DNA of 64,000 nt from an uncultured Oscillospiraceae bacterium (GCA_900552265.1 URZE01000003.1:62001-126000); one strand, 5' to 3'; positions 26,562 through 35,491 are shown, counted from the first letter of the stretch. The notes: generated from the sequence alone by a model not told the origin. Translations and numbers: made by a program.

Positions 26562-27320
26562 TTATATATTTTTGAAAAATTCCCTTACCTCATTTGCTTT
26601 CCCACAAGACATTTTTCCCTCTTTACATCTACTCTTTACGCACGACGGACCTGCAACCGAAAATATACTCGGCGCTTCTTTTTTTACGAGTTTTAACATT
26701 TCTCCCGCAAGTTCTCTTATTTCTCTCTGAGCACGCACACAACATCTGTGAGAAAAGAAATTAAGCAAACTTCTGGCATTAAAAGTACATATTATATTTG
26801 TCTCACACGCATTGGGTAAAACATATCTTGCGTCCTCTATGGCCAATTTTTCTGCGGCTTTTACAGCAGTTTTTTCGTCCACTCCAAGTTCAGTCAATTT
26901 TTTAGTATGCTCTTTTTCAAGAATTTCCGAAATTCTATCATACTTCTCCTGAGAATATTTCATAGCAGATTCAAATTCCGCCAACGCTTCCGGAGAATTC
27001 TTTATTTCTTCGGGAATGACATATCCAAAATTTATATTCCTAACATATCTCTGACTCTGAACACTGTAAGATGCCATTCTGTGACGTGTAAGCTGAGCCA
27101 AAAGAGCACGTGATACACCCTCTATTCCAAACGTAAAAGTTATGTGTTCAAGTGGACTTTCATGACCTATTTCTGCCAACATGCTTACAAAAGATTTTAT
27201 ACTTTCACTCGTTAATTTTTCTTGAGTTTCCTTTATGGTACACGGTGAATAACACAATTTTGCCGCTGTAGCCACAACTTTTTCCGGTTCCGGTGTATGC
27301 GAAATTAATATTACTTTCAT
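26562..27320 (-). CDS. thyX: FAD-dependent thymidylate synthase
   Basis: ThyX makes dTMP from dUMP using methylene-THF and reduced flavin. The diagnostic motif RHRMASYSVQSQR is present (consensus RHRxxSxxxxSxR), preceded by HESPLEHITFTFGIEGVSRA. CETNIICTFNARSLLNFFSHR follows. Length is 252 residues. The start is ATG 27320 with GGAGGGATAAT immediately upstream; the longer frame to 27389 has no ribosome site. It heads a minus-strand run thyX-tmk-DUF2156-GNAT-fthC-mltG. ThyX use, rather than ThyA, avoids the need to recycle dihydrofolate. Confidence 0.96.
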   Translation of the reverse strand: MKVILISHTPEPEKVVATAAKLCYSPCTIKETQEKLTSESIKSFVSMLAEIGHESPLEHITFTFGIEGVSRALLAQLTRHRMASYSVQSQRYVRNINFGYVIPEEIKNSPEALAEFESAMKYSQEKYDRISEILEKEHTKKLTELGVDEKTAVKAAEKLAIEDARYVLPNACETNIICTFNARSLLNFFSHRCCVRAQREIRELAGEMLKLVKKEAPSIFSVAGPSCVKSRCKEGKMSCGKANEVREFFKNI

Positions 27321-27489
27321 ATTATCCCTCCGTCTTATCCATACATCATTTGCAAATCCAATTGTAGCAAAATTTATATCATTGTTCAATTTTCAATGCT
27401 CTTTTTTATATCTCTCATTTCTTGGAATATTTATCCCAATCACTCAAATAATAAACCTAAAATCTATTGTTATTTAGGGTGAATTTAAA

Positions 27490-27849
27490 ATGAAAAAATT
27501 TATGGCTGTTTTGGGCGGAATTGTCCTTGTTGCACTGGGAGCCGTATTCTTTATCGCAAAAAAAGAAAACGATACCACGCAGCATAATTCTTACAACTCA
27601 CATGAAAAAAATTCAGTATCCGCAACCGAACCCCCAAAAGATGAACCTACACAAAAAAATTCAGGATACATTATAAAAGAATATAAAGGAAATATCGCCG
27701 TATTCGAAAACGGTGAAAAAATGCCGTTTCGTACTACTTGTATAACCGTCAGCGAATTGCCTGAAGCAGACAGAAATTTACTTAAAAAAGGTATTTGTGC
27801 TTCTTCACGAGAAGAAATGAACGCTATTTTAGAGGACTACTGCAGTTGA
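27490..27849 (+). CDS. Membrane-anchored BofC C-terminal-like protein
   Basis: A 119-residue protein with an N-terminal anchor (about 4-23, FMAVLGGIVLVALGAVFFIA), a polar Asn/Ser/Pro-rich linker and a C-terminal domain. That domain, GYIIKEYKGNIAVFENGE followed by MPFRTTCITVSELPEADRN and LLKKGI, resembles the BofC C-terminal domain. In Bacillus BofC inhibits the SpoIVB protease between mother cell and forespore. Many clostridia have short paralogs of this type whose roles are unknown. The gene stands alone, with a stretch lacking a clear ribosome site (GGTGAATTTAAA) before the ATG. Confidence 0.65.
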   Translation: MKKFMAVLGGIVLVALGAVFFIAKKENDTTQHNSYNSHEKNSVSATEPPKDEPTQKNSGYIIKEYKGNIAVFENGEKMPFRTTCITVSELPEADRNLLKKGICASSREEMNAILEDYCS

Positions 27850-27953
27850 TTTTGCCTTTATTCAAACTACATCACACGGATCTGGAATCAACCTGAAAAC
27901 AGTCCGTGGTATTAATATATGATATATATAAATTATTTAATTGCAACAAAAAG

Positions 27954-27982
27954 TTGATTTTTATTTCAAAATACTATACAAT
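27954..27982 (+). promoter_or_regulatory. Promoter of the 473-residue unknown
   Basis: TTGATT (27954-27959) and TACAAT (27977-27982) are separated by exactly 17 bases, 36 bases before the ATG at 28019. An AAGGATGTGA ribosome site follows. Confidence 0.6.
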
Positions 27983-28018
27983 ACATTCTAAAATAGTTGC
28001 GTAAGGATGTGAACTTAT

Positions 28019-29440
28019 ATGTCAGATACTGGAACTAAAATTTCTGTAACAAGCACCATCAAACTTTTAAAATTAATCTCTCCTTCTCAAAAAAAACAAC
28101 TTGAAAAAAATTTTCAAAAAAATCGATTTTCAGAAAAAGACTTTATAAGTAGTGTAAAAAAAGATTTTAAGTTGGGCGACAAGATGGAAGATGTACTGAT
28201 TAGTGCATTATATAAGTATTACAAGTATAAGCAAACTTATAAAAATTCAGAATATTTACATCTTACTAAAGAAGAATTTATTAAAGAAGTTTCAGACGAA
28301 AGAAAACCTCTCACAAAATCACAAAAAATTCTAATAGGTTTAATATTTGAATATTTTGAAACAAAAGAAAAAATCAAAAATATAAAAATCGTGAAAAAGA
28401 TAATATCTCACAAAAAGGAAAAAGAATCTGAGAAAAAATCTGAAAAAGATTCAGATAAAAGAAATTTAATAACTATTTTAAATATAATAAAAGCTAATAT
28501 AATTGGATACATTGAAGGCTACAAATTGTACCAAGATATATTTAACATGTGTCGAATTTATATTGATTATTTCGAAGAGAAAAAGTTAAGCGAAACAAAA
28601 ACAACAATAAGAAGAATATTTAAAAATTTAAAAACTATTGAAAAACGAAAATATAAAGATGACAATGAAAAAATAAAAGATATTGCTAATACTTTTAAAA
28701 TCCCAAAAGTAAAAAATTCAAAATCGACACTGAATTCGAACAAAATAAAATCCATTTTTATAGAAATTGAAAAAACTGTAAATAACTGTATAAAATCAAC
28801 CGATAACCAAAGTAAAACAACAGGTGGTTACGACAAAGAAGTTGAAGAATTGGTAAATGCTATTGATAATTTTAGAAGAGTTATGTCCCGTAATTTGCTC
28901 ACGGGTATAAATGTAGAAGAAAATTGGGACGTAGATCTTGATTATGCCAATAAAGCTATACATTTAGATGGTGTAGAATTGCGTCCAGGATACAAAGAAT
29001 TCAAACAATTCGACCCACACCCATTAACGTTGGAAAATGCATTCAAAGAGTGCTTTGACAAAATACTTAAAAATCAATCTTATGAAACAGTATTAAAGTG
29101 GAAAGAATCCACGGAAGAAAAACTAAAGAAAATGGACACCACAAATTCTAATTTCTTAAAAAAAATAAACAGCTACGTAGAAGGCAATATGTTACTTGTG
29201 CTGTTCACGCATTTTTTCAGAGATCATTTGAAAAGTGCAATTGAAAATTTTGAGAAGATATTTGATCCAAAAAATATTGAAAAACCTACAATCTCAAAAA
29301 AGAAGTGTCCCCTTTATGACGAGAAGGTAACCAAATCGCTAATTAGTTTAGTGGGAGATTTAGATACAGAAAAATATAAAATTCCTCCACAATATTTAAA
29401 GATGCAAGCACCAAAAGAATTTAATAGAAAAAAGTATTAA
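28019..29440 (+). CDS. Lysine-rich, helical protein of unknown function
   Basis: A 473-residue protein that I do not recognise. It has no signal peptide or membrane segment. The first about 290 residues are very rich in Lys, Glu, Ile and Asn and look helical, with charged coiled-coil-like stretches such as HKKEKESEKKSEKDSDKR (about 130-148). A less biased segment from about 300 has LLTGINVEENWDVDLDYA and GVELRPGYKEFKQFDPHPLT, then more helix. The C-terminus is basic (KEFNRKKY). It has its own promoter and a strong terminator at 29476-29505, so it is monocistronic. The compositional bias resembles host-interacting proteins of intracellular bacteria, but that is a weak argument. Confidence 0.7.
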   Translation: MSDTGTKISVTSTIKLLKLISPSQKKQLEKNFQKNRFSEKDFISSVKKDFKLGDKMEDVLISALYKYYKYKQTYKNSEYLHLTKEEFIKEVSDERKPLTKSQKILIGLIFEYFETKEKIKNIKIVKKIISHKKEKESEKKSEKDSDKRNLITILNIIKANIIGYIEGYKLYQDIFNMCRIYIDYFEEKKLSETKTTIRRIFKNLKTIEKRKYKDDNEKIKDIANTFKIPKVKNSKSTLNSNKIKSIFIEIEKTVNNCIKSTDNQSKTTGGYDKEVEELVNAIDNFRRVMSRNLLTGINVEENWDVDLDYANKAIHLDGVELRPGYKEFKQFDPHPLTLENAFKECFDKILKNQSYETVLKWKESTEEKLKKMDTTNSNFLKKINSYVEGNMLLVLFTHFFRDHLKSAIENFEKIFDPKNIEKPTISKKKCPLYDEKVTKSLISLVGDLDTEKYKIPPQYLKMQAPKEFNRKKY

Positions 29441-29475
29441 ATTTAAAAATTTCATATCGCATTTAAACTGCAATT

Positions 29476-29505
29476 TCCTCCGAATATATTTTCGGGGGAT
29501 TTTTT
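29476..29505 (+). terminator. Rho-independent terminator
   Basis: TCCTCCGAA (29476-29484) pairs with TTCGGGGGA (29491-29499), one G-T pair, with a 6-base loop, and is followed by six T. It ends the unknown gene 36 bases upstream and insulates yebC. Confidence 0.9.
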
Positions 29506-29597
29506 ACTTAATACTTTTCGTCTGCAATGACTTATCTTCGAAATTATTAGAAAATTACTTAAAAATAATTTTAAAACATTTTTACTTGCGAATAGTA

Positions 29598-29606
29598 TGT
29601 TATAAT
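29598..29606 (+). promoter_or_regulatory. Extended -10 promoter of yebC
   Basis: TGTTATAAT is a perfect extended -10 (TGn plus TATAAT at 29601-29606). No good -35 is present at 17 bases; TTTTAC at 15 bases is the nearest. It would start a transcript with an untranslated leader of about 85 bases before yebC and probably serve yebC-polA-rimI. Confidence 0.55.
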
Positions 29607-29697
29607 AGACTCCGTGTGACAAATTATTGATGATGTTAAGTAAAAATAATACAATAATAATTACAAAAAATATTTTTAATTTATGAGGTGAATTAAA

Positions 29698-30411
29698 ATG
29701 TCCGGACATTCAAAATGGAACAACATAAAAAGAAAGAAAGAAAAAACAGACGCTCAAAAAGCTAAAATTTTCACAAAAGTAGGACGTGAACTTGCCGTTG
29801 CCGCAAAAGAAGGTGGTGCAGACCCTACTTCAAATTTCAAATTACGTGATGCAATAGCCAAAGCAAAAGCGAACAACGTTCCCAACGATAATATTGAAAG
29901 AATAATCAAAAAAGCAGTTGGCGGAGATGACAGTGAATACGAAGAAATTACATACGAAGGATATGGTCCTTCAGGAGTGGCCATAATAGTCGAAACCCTT
30001 ACCGACAACCGAAACAGAACTGCCGGAAATATAAGACATTATTTCAGTAAATACGGCGGAAATCTCGGTTCCACCGGATGCGTTTCGTTTATGTTTAAAG
30101 AAAAGGGAATTATTGCAATAGACTGCGAAGATATCGATGAATCCGCTCTGGAAGAAGATGTAATTGAAGCAGGAGCTACCGACATGGTAAAAGATAACGA
30201 CTGCTTTATTATCTATACAGAAAAAGAAGATTATGAAAAAGTTTATGAATATCTTAAAAACAAAAATTACTCATTTGTTTCATCAGAAATCGGAATGGTA
30301 CCTGATAATTACGTAACCCTTTCTGAAGAAGATTCAGACAAAGTCAACGTTCTCATAGATATTCTTGATGAAGACGAAGATATTCAAAATGTTTGGCATA
30401 ATTTAAAATAA
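29698..30411 (+). CDS. yebC: YebC/PmpR/TACO1-family regulator
   Basis: A conserved cytoplasmic protein proposed to act in transcription control or, as recent work on relatives suggests, in translation at proline-rich stalls. The 237 residues carry the signature start MSGHSKWNNIKRKKEKTDAQ, KIFTKVGRELAVAAKEGGAD and the NVPNDNIERIIKKA segment. The ATG is preceded by GAGGTGAATTAAA. polA follows after 5 bases, or 17 bases to the preferred TTG start. Confidence 0.95.
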   Translation: MSGHSKWNNIKRKKEKTDAQKAKIFTKVGRELAVAAKEGGADPTSNFKLRDAIAKAKANNVPNDNIERIIKKAVGGDDSEYEEITYEGYGPSGVAIIVETLTDNRNRTAGNIRHYFSKYGGNLGSTGCVSFMFKEKGIIAIDCEDIDESALEEDVIEAGATDMVKDNDCFIIYTEKEDYEKVYEYLKNKNYSFVSSEIGMVPDNYVTLSEEDSDKVNVLIDILDEDEDIQNVWHNLK

Positions 30412-30428
30412 AGGAAATGGTGATACAA

Positions 30429-33020
30429 TTGAAATTTTTGGTCCTGGATGGGAATAGTATACTGAATCGGGCATTTTACGGGATTCGTATGCTTTCGAAT
30501 AAAAAAGGTCAAATGACCAACGGAATTTACGGATTTATTTCCACAATGCAAAAGCTTTTAAATGAGGTAAATCCGGACGCAGTAGCGATAGCTTTTGATT
30601 TGCCCGATCCAACTTTTCGTCACGAAATGTATGAAGGGTACAAAGCAAACCGTAAAAAAATGCCTGAAGATCTTGCAAGCCAAGTTCCGGTGCTTAAAGA
30701 ACTTCTTACAGCTTTGGGTTATAAAATCATAATGCTCAAAGGATACGAAGCAGATGATATTTTGGGTACCTTTGCAAAATATTGCGAAGACAAAAATTAT
30801 GAATGCGTAATTGCAACCGGAGATCGTGACAGTTTTCAGTTAATTTCTCCAAATGTTACGGTTCGTCTGGCTACAACCAAATTCGGGAAAACCGAATCGG
30901 AATTTTATAACGAAGAAAAAATTAAAGAAATTTACGGTGTTTCTCCATCACTGCTAATTGACATCAAAGCTCTTCAAGGTGATACTTCCGATAATATCCC
31001 CGGCGTCAAAGGAATCGGTAAAAAAACTGCAGGTCAGCTCATTTCCGAATTTGGCAGCATTAATAAAATATATGAAATTTTAGAAAATTCAACAGAAATA
31101 AAAGAAACTGTCAAAACAAAGCTCCGAGAAGGCAAAAAAGATGCTTTCATGAGTTATGAACTCGGAAAAATAAACAAAAACGTACCGATTGACATTGACA
31201 TCAATGATTATATACCCAAACCCGCCAACAAATCCACAGCAAAAAAATTAATGATTGATTTGGAATTCTTTTCTCTTATGGAAAAACTGGGTCTTGGAAA
31301 AAACGAAGAAGAAATTGAAAAAACAGATCTTCTTTCATACAAAGATTTTTCCGAAAAAGATTATAAAATTTTTGAAGAAAAAAGCGTATTCTTTGAAATA
31401 CGATATTCAAACCAAGAAATAGAAAAAATTTATGTTATGCACTCAGATAAAATTTACGTAATAAATTCAAACGAAAAGGGGTTTGAAGAATTTTTAGAAT
31501 TTCTTGAAAATTCCGAATCTGAAAAAATAACTTATGACATTAAAAAAATATATCGAAATCTTCAAAAGCTTAATTTGAATCTGAACGGAAAAAAATTCGA
31601 CACAATGCTTGCTCTTTATCTTCTCAATCCTTCTGCCAAAAATTACGATATCAAACGATGCGCCGAAGAATATGAAATTTGTTCTCCGAAAATAAATGTT
31701 TGTTGCGAAGCCGATGAAACCGACATTTCTTACGCCGAAAAAGTATGTCTTATAAAAAAATTATTCCCTGTACTGACCGAAGAACTCGAAACAAGAAATC
31801 AAACATCTTTACTTTTTGATATAGAACAACCTTTGGCCGAAGTACTTGCATCAATGGAAAACGAAGGAGTTTTTGTGGATACTCCCGGACTTGCGGATTG
31901 TTCAAAAATGCTCCAAACACATTTAAAAAATCTCAAAGATCTCATTTATTCGGTTTCAGGTTATGAATTCAACATTAATTCACCAAAGCAACTTGGAATA
32001 TTCTTGTTTGAAAAGCTTAAACTTCCGAAAGGCAAAAAAAGTAAGAGCGGGTATTCCACAAGTGCTGAAGAACTTGAGGATTTACGTAAACACAACTCAG
32101 TTGTAAATTTAATTCTGGAATACCGTATGTTCTCAAAACTCAAATCCACTTACTGTGACGGTTTAACTCGTTTAGCCGCTAAGGACGGCAGAGTGCATTC
32201 TTCTTTCAACCAAACTGAAACTCGAACCGGTAGAATAAGTTCAACTGACCCCAACTTGCAAAATATTCCTTCAAGAACAGAATTAGGAAGAAAATTAAGA
32301 AAATTTTTCCAAGCCGAACACGGAAACGTCCTAATTGACGCCGATTACTCACAAATCGAACTCAGAATTCTTGCACATATTTCTCAAGATCCATGCATGA
32401 TTCAGGCTTTCAAGAATAACGAAGACGTCCATTCTATAACTGCTTCTCAAATACTAAATATCCCCATAAGGATGATAACCCCTGAAATGCGATTTAAAGC
32501 TAAAGCCGTCAATTTTGGAATAATTTACGGAATCGGAGCCTTTTCACTTGCAAAAGATTTGAAAATCAGCAGGTACGAAGCTCAAAATTACATAAATAGA
32601 TATTTGTTTCATTACAAAGGCGTAGACGAATACATGCACAAAGCAATAGAACTCGCCAAAAAACAAGGTTATGCCGAAACAATGCTTTGCAGAAGAAGAT
32701 ATTTACCGGAACTTAAATCAAAAAGTCACACTCTCCAAGCTTTCGGCGAAAGAGTTGCCAGAAATATGCCTATTCAGGGCAGTGCGGCAGATATTATAAA
32801 AATAGCCATGATAAATGTATACAATCGTCTTAAAAAAGAAAATATGAAGTCTAAACTTATTTTACAAGTTCACGACGAACTCATAATAGAAGCTCCGGAA
32901 ATTGAGGCTCCAAAAGCAAAGAAAATTCTCAAACAAGAGATGGAAAATGCCATAAAACTCAGTGTTCCGCTTGAAGTACATATTGCTGTAGCAAAAACTT
33001 GGTATGATGCAAAAGGATAA
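30429..33020 (+). CDS. polA: DNA polymerase I
   Basis: Repair and Okazaki-processing polymerase. The N-terminal 5'-3' exonuclease (about 1-290) has LVLDGNSILNRAFYG, KGYEADDILGTFA, IATGDRDSFQLI and GIGKKTAGQLI. The middle region lacks the DxE of an active 3'-5' proofreading site (FFEIRYS stands in its place), as in many Gram-positive homologs. The polymerase has TGRISSTDPNLQNIPSR, DADYSQIELRILAHIS, RFKAKAVNFGIIYGIG and VHDELIIEAP. Length is 863 residues. TTG 30429 is chosen because GGTGA sits 5 bases before it; the ATG at 30417 is only one base after AAGGAA. rimI begins 7 bases after the stop. Confidence 0.95.
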   Translation: MKFLVLDGNSILNRAFYGIRMLSNKKGQMTNGIYGFISTMQKLLNEVNPDAVAIAFDLPDPTFRHEMYEGYKANRKKMPEDLASQVPVLKELLTALGYKIIMLKGYEADDILGTFAKYCEDKNYECVIATGDRDSFQLISPNVTVRLATTKFGKTESEFYNEEKIKEIYGVSPSLLIDIKALQGDTSDNIPGVKGIGKKTAGQLISEFGSINKIYEILENSTEIKETVKTKLREGKKDAFMSYELGKINKNVPIDIDINDYIPKPANKSTAKKLMIDLEFFSLMEKLGLGKNEEEIEKTDLLSYKDFSEKDYKIFEEKSVFFEIRYSNQEIEKIYVMHSDKIYVINSNEKGFEEFLEFLENSESEKITYDIKKIYRNLQKLNLNLNGKKFDTMLALYLLNPSAKNYDIKRCAEEYEICSPKINVCCEADETDISYAEKVCLIKKLFPVLTEELETRNQTSLLFDIEQPLAEVLASMENEGVFVDTPGLADCSKMLQTHLKNLKDLIYSVSGYEFNINSPKQLGIFLFEKLKLPKGKKSKSGYSTSAEELEDLRKHNSVVNLILEYRMFSKLKSTYCDGLTRLAAKDGRVHSSFNQTETRTGRISSTDPNLQNIPSRTELGRKLRKFFQAEHGNVLIDADYSQIELRILAHISQDPCMIQAFKNNEDVHSITASQILNIPIRMITPEMRFKAKAVNFGIIYGIGAFSLAKDLKISRYEAQNYINRYLFHYKGVDEYMHKAIELAKKQGYAETMLCRRRYLPELKSKSHTLQAFGERVARNMPIQGSAADIIKIAMINVYNRLKKENMKSKLILQVHDELIIEAPEIEAPKAKKILKQEMENAIKLSVPLEVHIAVAKTWYDAKG

Positions 33021-33027
33021 TTAAACG

Positions 33028-33477
33028 ATGTCCGAAATTAAAATTCAAGATTTTCTTGAAACAGATATAAAATCCGCAGTAAAAATTGAGGAAATGTGCT
33101 TTTCCAGACCGTGGTCGGAAAATTCATTTAAAAGTGCTCTTGAAAATCAATATTCCAAATTTTTTGTAGCAAAAAAAAGTGACGTTTTGGTCGGTTTTTC
33201 CGGTATGTATACTGCTGCAAAATCAGAAGGTTATGTTTACAACATAGCCGTAAATCCTATTTTTCGAAAACAAGGCATCGGAACCGCTCTCACTTTAAAA
33301 CTTTTAGAACATTCTAAAAAAAATCACCTTGAATTTTTATCTCTTGAAGTAAGAGAATCCAATAATTCCGCTATATCAATTTATGAAAAATGCGGATTTC
33401 AAAAAATAGGAATCAGAAAAAATTTTTACGACTGTCCTGTAGAAAATGCTTTTATTATGACATGTTACTTTAAATAA
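33028..33477 (+). CDS. rimI: Ribosomal protein S18-alanine N-acetyltransferase
   Basis: A single-domain GNAT of 149 residues. CFSRPWSENSFKSAL at residue about 24 is the RimI-specific start of the fold. VGFSGMYTAAKSEGYVYNIAV and FRKQGIGTALTLKLLEHS give acetyl-CoA binding, and LSLEVRESNNSAISIYEKCG closes the fold. It lies 7 bases after polA. Its usual partner tsaD follows after the secreted coiled-coil gene. rimI-tsaD proximity is common, which supports the name over other GNATs. Confidence 0.88.
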   Translation: MSEIKIQDFLETDIKSAVKIEEMCFSRPWSENSFKSALENQYSKFFVAKKSDVLVGFSGMYTAAKSEGYVYNIAVNPIFRKQGIGTALTLKLLEHSKKNHLEFLSLEVRESNNSAISIYEKCGFQKIGIRKNFYDCPVENAFIMTCYFK

Positions 33478-33485
33478 AAATTAAA

Positions 33486-33514
33486 TTGACTTTTAATTAA
33501 TTATGCATTATGCT
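33486..33514 (+). promoter_or_regulatory. Promoter before the secreted coiled-coil gene
   Basis: TTGACT (33486-33491) and TATGCT (33509-33514) are 17 bases apart in the 96-base gap after rimI. It would allow the coiled-coil gene and tsaD to be transcribed independently of polA-rimI. Confidence 0.6.
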
Positions 33515-33573
33515 AAAGTTAGTAAAGTTTGAAATAAGTTTTTATAATGTTATTTTTTAGGAGAGAAATATTT

Positions 33574-34077
33574 ATGAAAAAATTTTTAAAAAATTTAACT
33601 GCAACAATGATATCATCATTACTCTTTATCGTCGGAACCGGTTCATTGACTTCTACAAACGCTGCTACAGTATCACAAAGCTATACCTCAGCTGAAATTC
33701 AACAAAGAATACTTGACGATTGTAATATAAACAAATTGAAAGAACAAATATCAAAAAATGAAAAGAAACTTAACTATCTTGAAAACAGTCTTCGCTCGAA
33801 GCTTGATCACAGACTCAGCAAAAAATTGGACTTAAAAGAGCAAATAGAGAAAAAACTCAATGGAATATTTTCTTGGATAAGAAGAAATAAACTCAATAAA
33901 GAACTTAATGAAGTAATGGATGAAATTAAAAAGATCAAAAAAGAGATATCAAAAAATGAATCTAGAATCAGTGAATTAAAACAAATCCGTGAATACTATG
34001 ATTACAAATTAGCTGATATATTGCAAAGAAAATCAGAGAAAAAAATAGTATTAATGGAAAAATTCCGTAACATATAA
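33574..34077 (+). CDS. Secreted coiled-coil protein, function unknown
   Basis: A 167-residue exported protein. The start at 33574 is set by GGAGAGAAATATTT; it gives a signal peptide (MKKFLKNLTATMISSLLFIV...) with likely cleavage at TNAATV. The rest (about 45-160) is almost entirely charged helix with heptad-like Leu/Ile spacing, for example EKKLNYLENSLRSKLDHRL and LNEVMDEIKKIKKEISKN, so an extracellular coiled coil or helical bundle is likely. There is no membrane anchor after the signal peptide and no Cys. It stops 2 bases before tsaD and is inserted between the usual neighbours rimI and tsaD, which looks like a recent arrival. Confidence 0.72.
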   Translation: MKKFLKNLTATMISSLLFIVGTGSLTSTNAATVSQSYTSAEIQQRILDDCNINKLKEQISKNEKKLNYLENSLRSKLDHRLSKKLDLKEQIEKKLNGIFSWIRRNKLNKELNEVMDEIKKIKKEISKNESRISELKQIREYYDYKLADILQRKSEKKIVLMEKFRNI

Positions 34078-34079
34078 TC

Positions 34080-35087
34080 ATGAAAATACTTGCAATAGAA
34101 TCGTCTTGCGATGATACTGCAGCAGCAATAGTGGAAAACGGTAGACATGTCATAACTTCGATGGTATCATCGCAAATAAACGATCATAAAATTTACGGAG
34201 GAGTAGTTCCTGAAGTAGCTTCTCGCAAACATATAGAAAATATTACTCCACTTGTTAAATCTGTTCTTGAAAAATCCGGGGTAAGTTTAAAAGAAATAGA
34301 TGCTCTTGCAGTTACATTTGCTCCGGGTTTAATAGGTTCGCTTTTGGTAGGAGTCAATTTTGCAAAAGGTTTATCCATTTCGTCCGGACTACCCGTTGTT
34401 CCTGTTCACCATATAAAATCTCATATTGCTTCTCTTTACCTTACGAACCACGATTTAAAACCTCCGTTCTTATGTTTAGTGGTGTCAGGCGGACATTCTC
34501 ATATACTTGCGGTTGAAAGTTATACCCACATAAGTATTTTAGGCAAAACCAGAGATGATGCTGCTGGAGAAGCTTTTGACAAAGTGGGAAGACGACTTGG
34601 AATGGATTATCCCGGAGGAGTAATGTTAGATAAAATTGCCGAAAACGGTAATCCTTTAAGTTTTAAACTTCCGATACCGCTTAAAAATGAAGAAAATACT
34701 TATGATTTCAGTTTTTCGGGTCTTAAAACCGCTATGATAAATATAATAAATAAATTTAATCAAAAAAGTGAACAATTACCGGTTGAGGACTTGGCGGCTT
34801 CTTTCAGAAAATCCGTAGTTGACTGTTTGGTATCGAATTTCATAAGAGCTGCATGTGACCATGGATACTCAACTTTAGCAATAGCCGGAGGAGTTTCTGC
34901 TAATTCACTGTTACGTCGAGATCTTGAAAAAAAATGCAATGAAAAAGGTTTTAAATTTTACAAACCTGAGATAAAATACTGCGGAGATAATGCGGCAATG
35001 GTAGGAGCTCAAGGATATTATGAATTTTTAGATGGAAACAGAGCAAATCTTAATCTCAATGCAAAAGCCAGTTTTCCATTAACTTAA
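34080..35087 (+). CDS. tsaD: tRNA N6-adenosine threonylcarbamoyltransferase
   Basis: TsaD transfers the threonylcarbamoyl group from TC-AMP to A37 of tRNAs reading ANN codons, working with TsaB and TsaE. The ASKHA-fold metalloprotein starts MKILAIESSCDDTAAAIVENG. The metal-binding HHIKSHIASLYLTN (His residues) follows, then VSGGHSH, DDAAGEAFDKVGR and AGGVSANSLLR. Length 335 is typical. The ATG lies 2 bases after the previous stop, so coupling is expected. A clear terminator follows. Confidence 0.96.
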   Translation: MKILAIESSCDDTAAAIVENGRHVITSMVSSQINDHKIYGGVVPEVASRKHIENITPLVKSVLEKSGVSLKEIDALAVTFAPGLIGSLLVGVNFAKGLSISSGLPVVPVHHIKSHIASLYLTNHDLKPPFLCLVVSGGHSHILAVESYTHISILGKTRDDAAGEAFDKVGRRLGMDYPGGVMLDKIAENGNPLSFKLPIPLKNEENTYDFSFSGLKTAMINIINKFNQKSEQLPVEDLAASFRKSVVDCLVSNFIRAACDHGYSTLAIAGGVSANSLLRRDLEKKCNEKGFKFYKPEIKYCGDNAAMVGAQGYYEFLDGNRANLNLNAKASFPLT

Positions 35088-35102
35088 AATTTTAAACAAA
35101 TT

Positions 35103-35124
35103 CCACCCTGTAAAGGGTGGTTTT
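35103..35124 (+). terminator. Rho-independent terminator of tsaD
   Basis: CCACCCT (35103-35109) and AGGGTGG (35114-35120) form a 7-bp stem with a 4-base loop, followed by TTTT. It sits 16 bases after the tsaD stop. Confidence 0.88.
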
Positions 35125-35199
35125 AACTGTGTTAGTTACTTAAAAATTTCTATAAAATTTACATTTGACACTGTAATCACAAAATTCAGACACAACAAT

Positions 35200-35227
35200 C
35201 CCCTTAAAACCTATCGGTAATAAGGGG
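35200..35227 (-). terminator. Hairpin downstream of the Cys-rich peptide gene
   Basis: CCCCTTA (35200-35206) and TAAGGGG (35221-35227) form a 7-bp stem just past the end of the minus-strand peptide gene. The minus-strand tail (ATTGTTGTG) is only moderately T-rich, and the plus side (TGAATTTTATT) is similar, so it may act in both directions. Confidence 0.55.
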
Positions 35228-35236
35228 TGAATTTTA

Positions 35237-35491
35237 TTATTTATTTTGTATACAACAATGTATATTATCTGAATCTTCCGAATCTGCTACTGCAAACTTA
35301 CAATTATCACAAATATCAAGACATACCCCCGTATTCATCGGAGAAAAACCACCGCAGTTACATCTGTGAGTACGTGACGTTTGTAAGTGGTTACCGTCAA
35401 TATTTTCCTTAACATTGGCACCGCCACTTATGAACTTTAAATCTTCAACTTTTAACACTCTATACACTTTAGCTTTTGAATCTTCCGCCAT
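35237..35491 (-). CDS. Cysteine-rich double-glycine peptide, RiPP or bacteriocin precursor candidate
   Basis: An 84-residue peptide. The leader MAEDSKAKVYRVLKVEDLKFISGG ends in a double glycine (23-24) with hydrophobic residues at the expected spacing, so a 60-residue product would be released. That product contains seven Cys: a CNCGG motif, then CLDICDNC, then CC near the end, with Asp, Asn and His rich spacers. The Cys pattern could bind metal or form disulfides or thioethers. No modification enzyme or exporter gene lies within several kb; spmB and tsaD flank it. The G-rich GTGGGGGGCT before the ATG is its likely ribosome site. The product is not a recognised family. Confidence 0.68.
   Translation of the reverse strand: MAEDSKAKVYRVLKVEDLKFISGGANVKENIDGNHLQTSRTHRCNCGGFSPMNTGVCLDICDNCKFAVADSEDSDNIHCCIQNK

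Noticed and set aside
27876..27909. CACGGA/TCCGTG repeat after the BofC-like gene as a terminator
   Set aside because: The stem is only 6 bp with a loop of more than 20 bases and no T-run follows.
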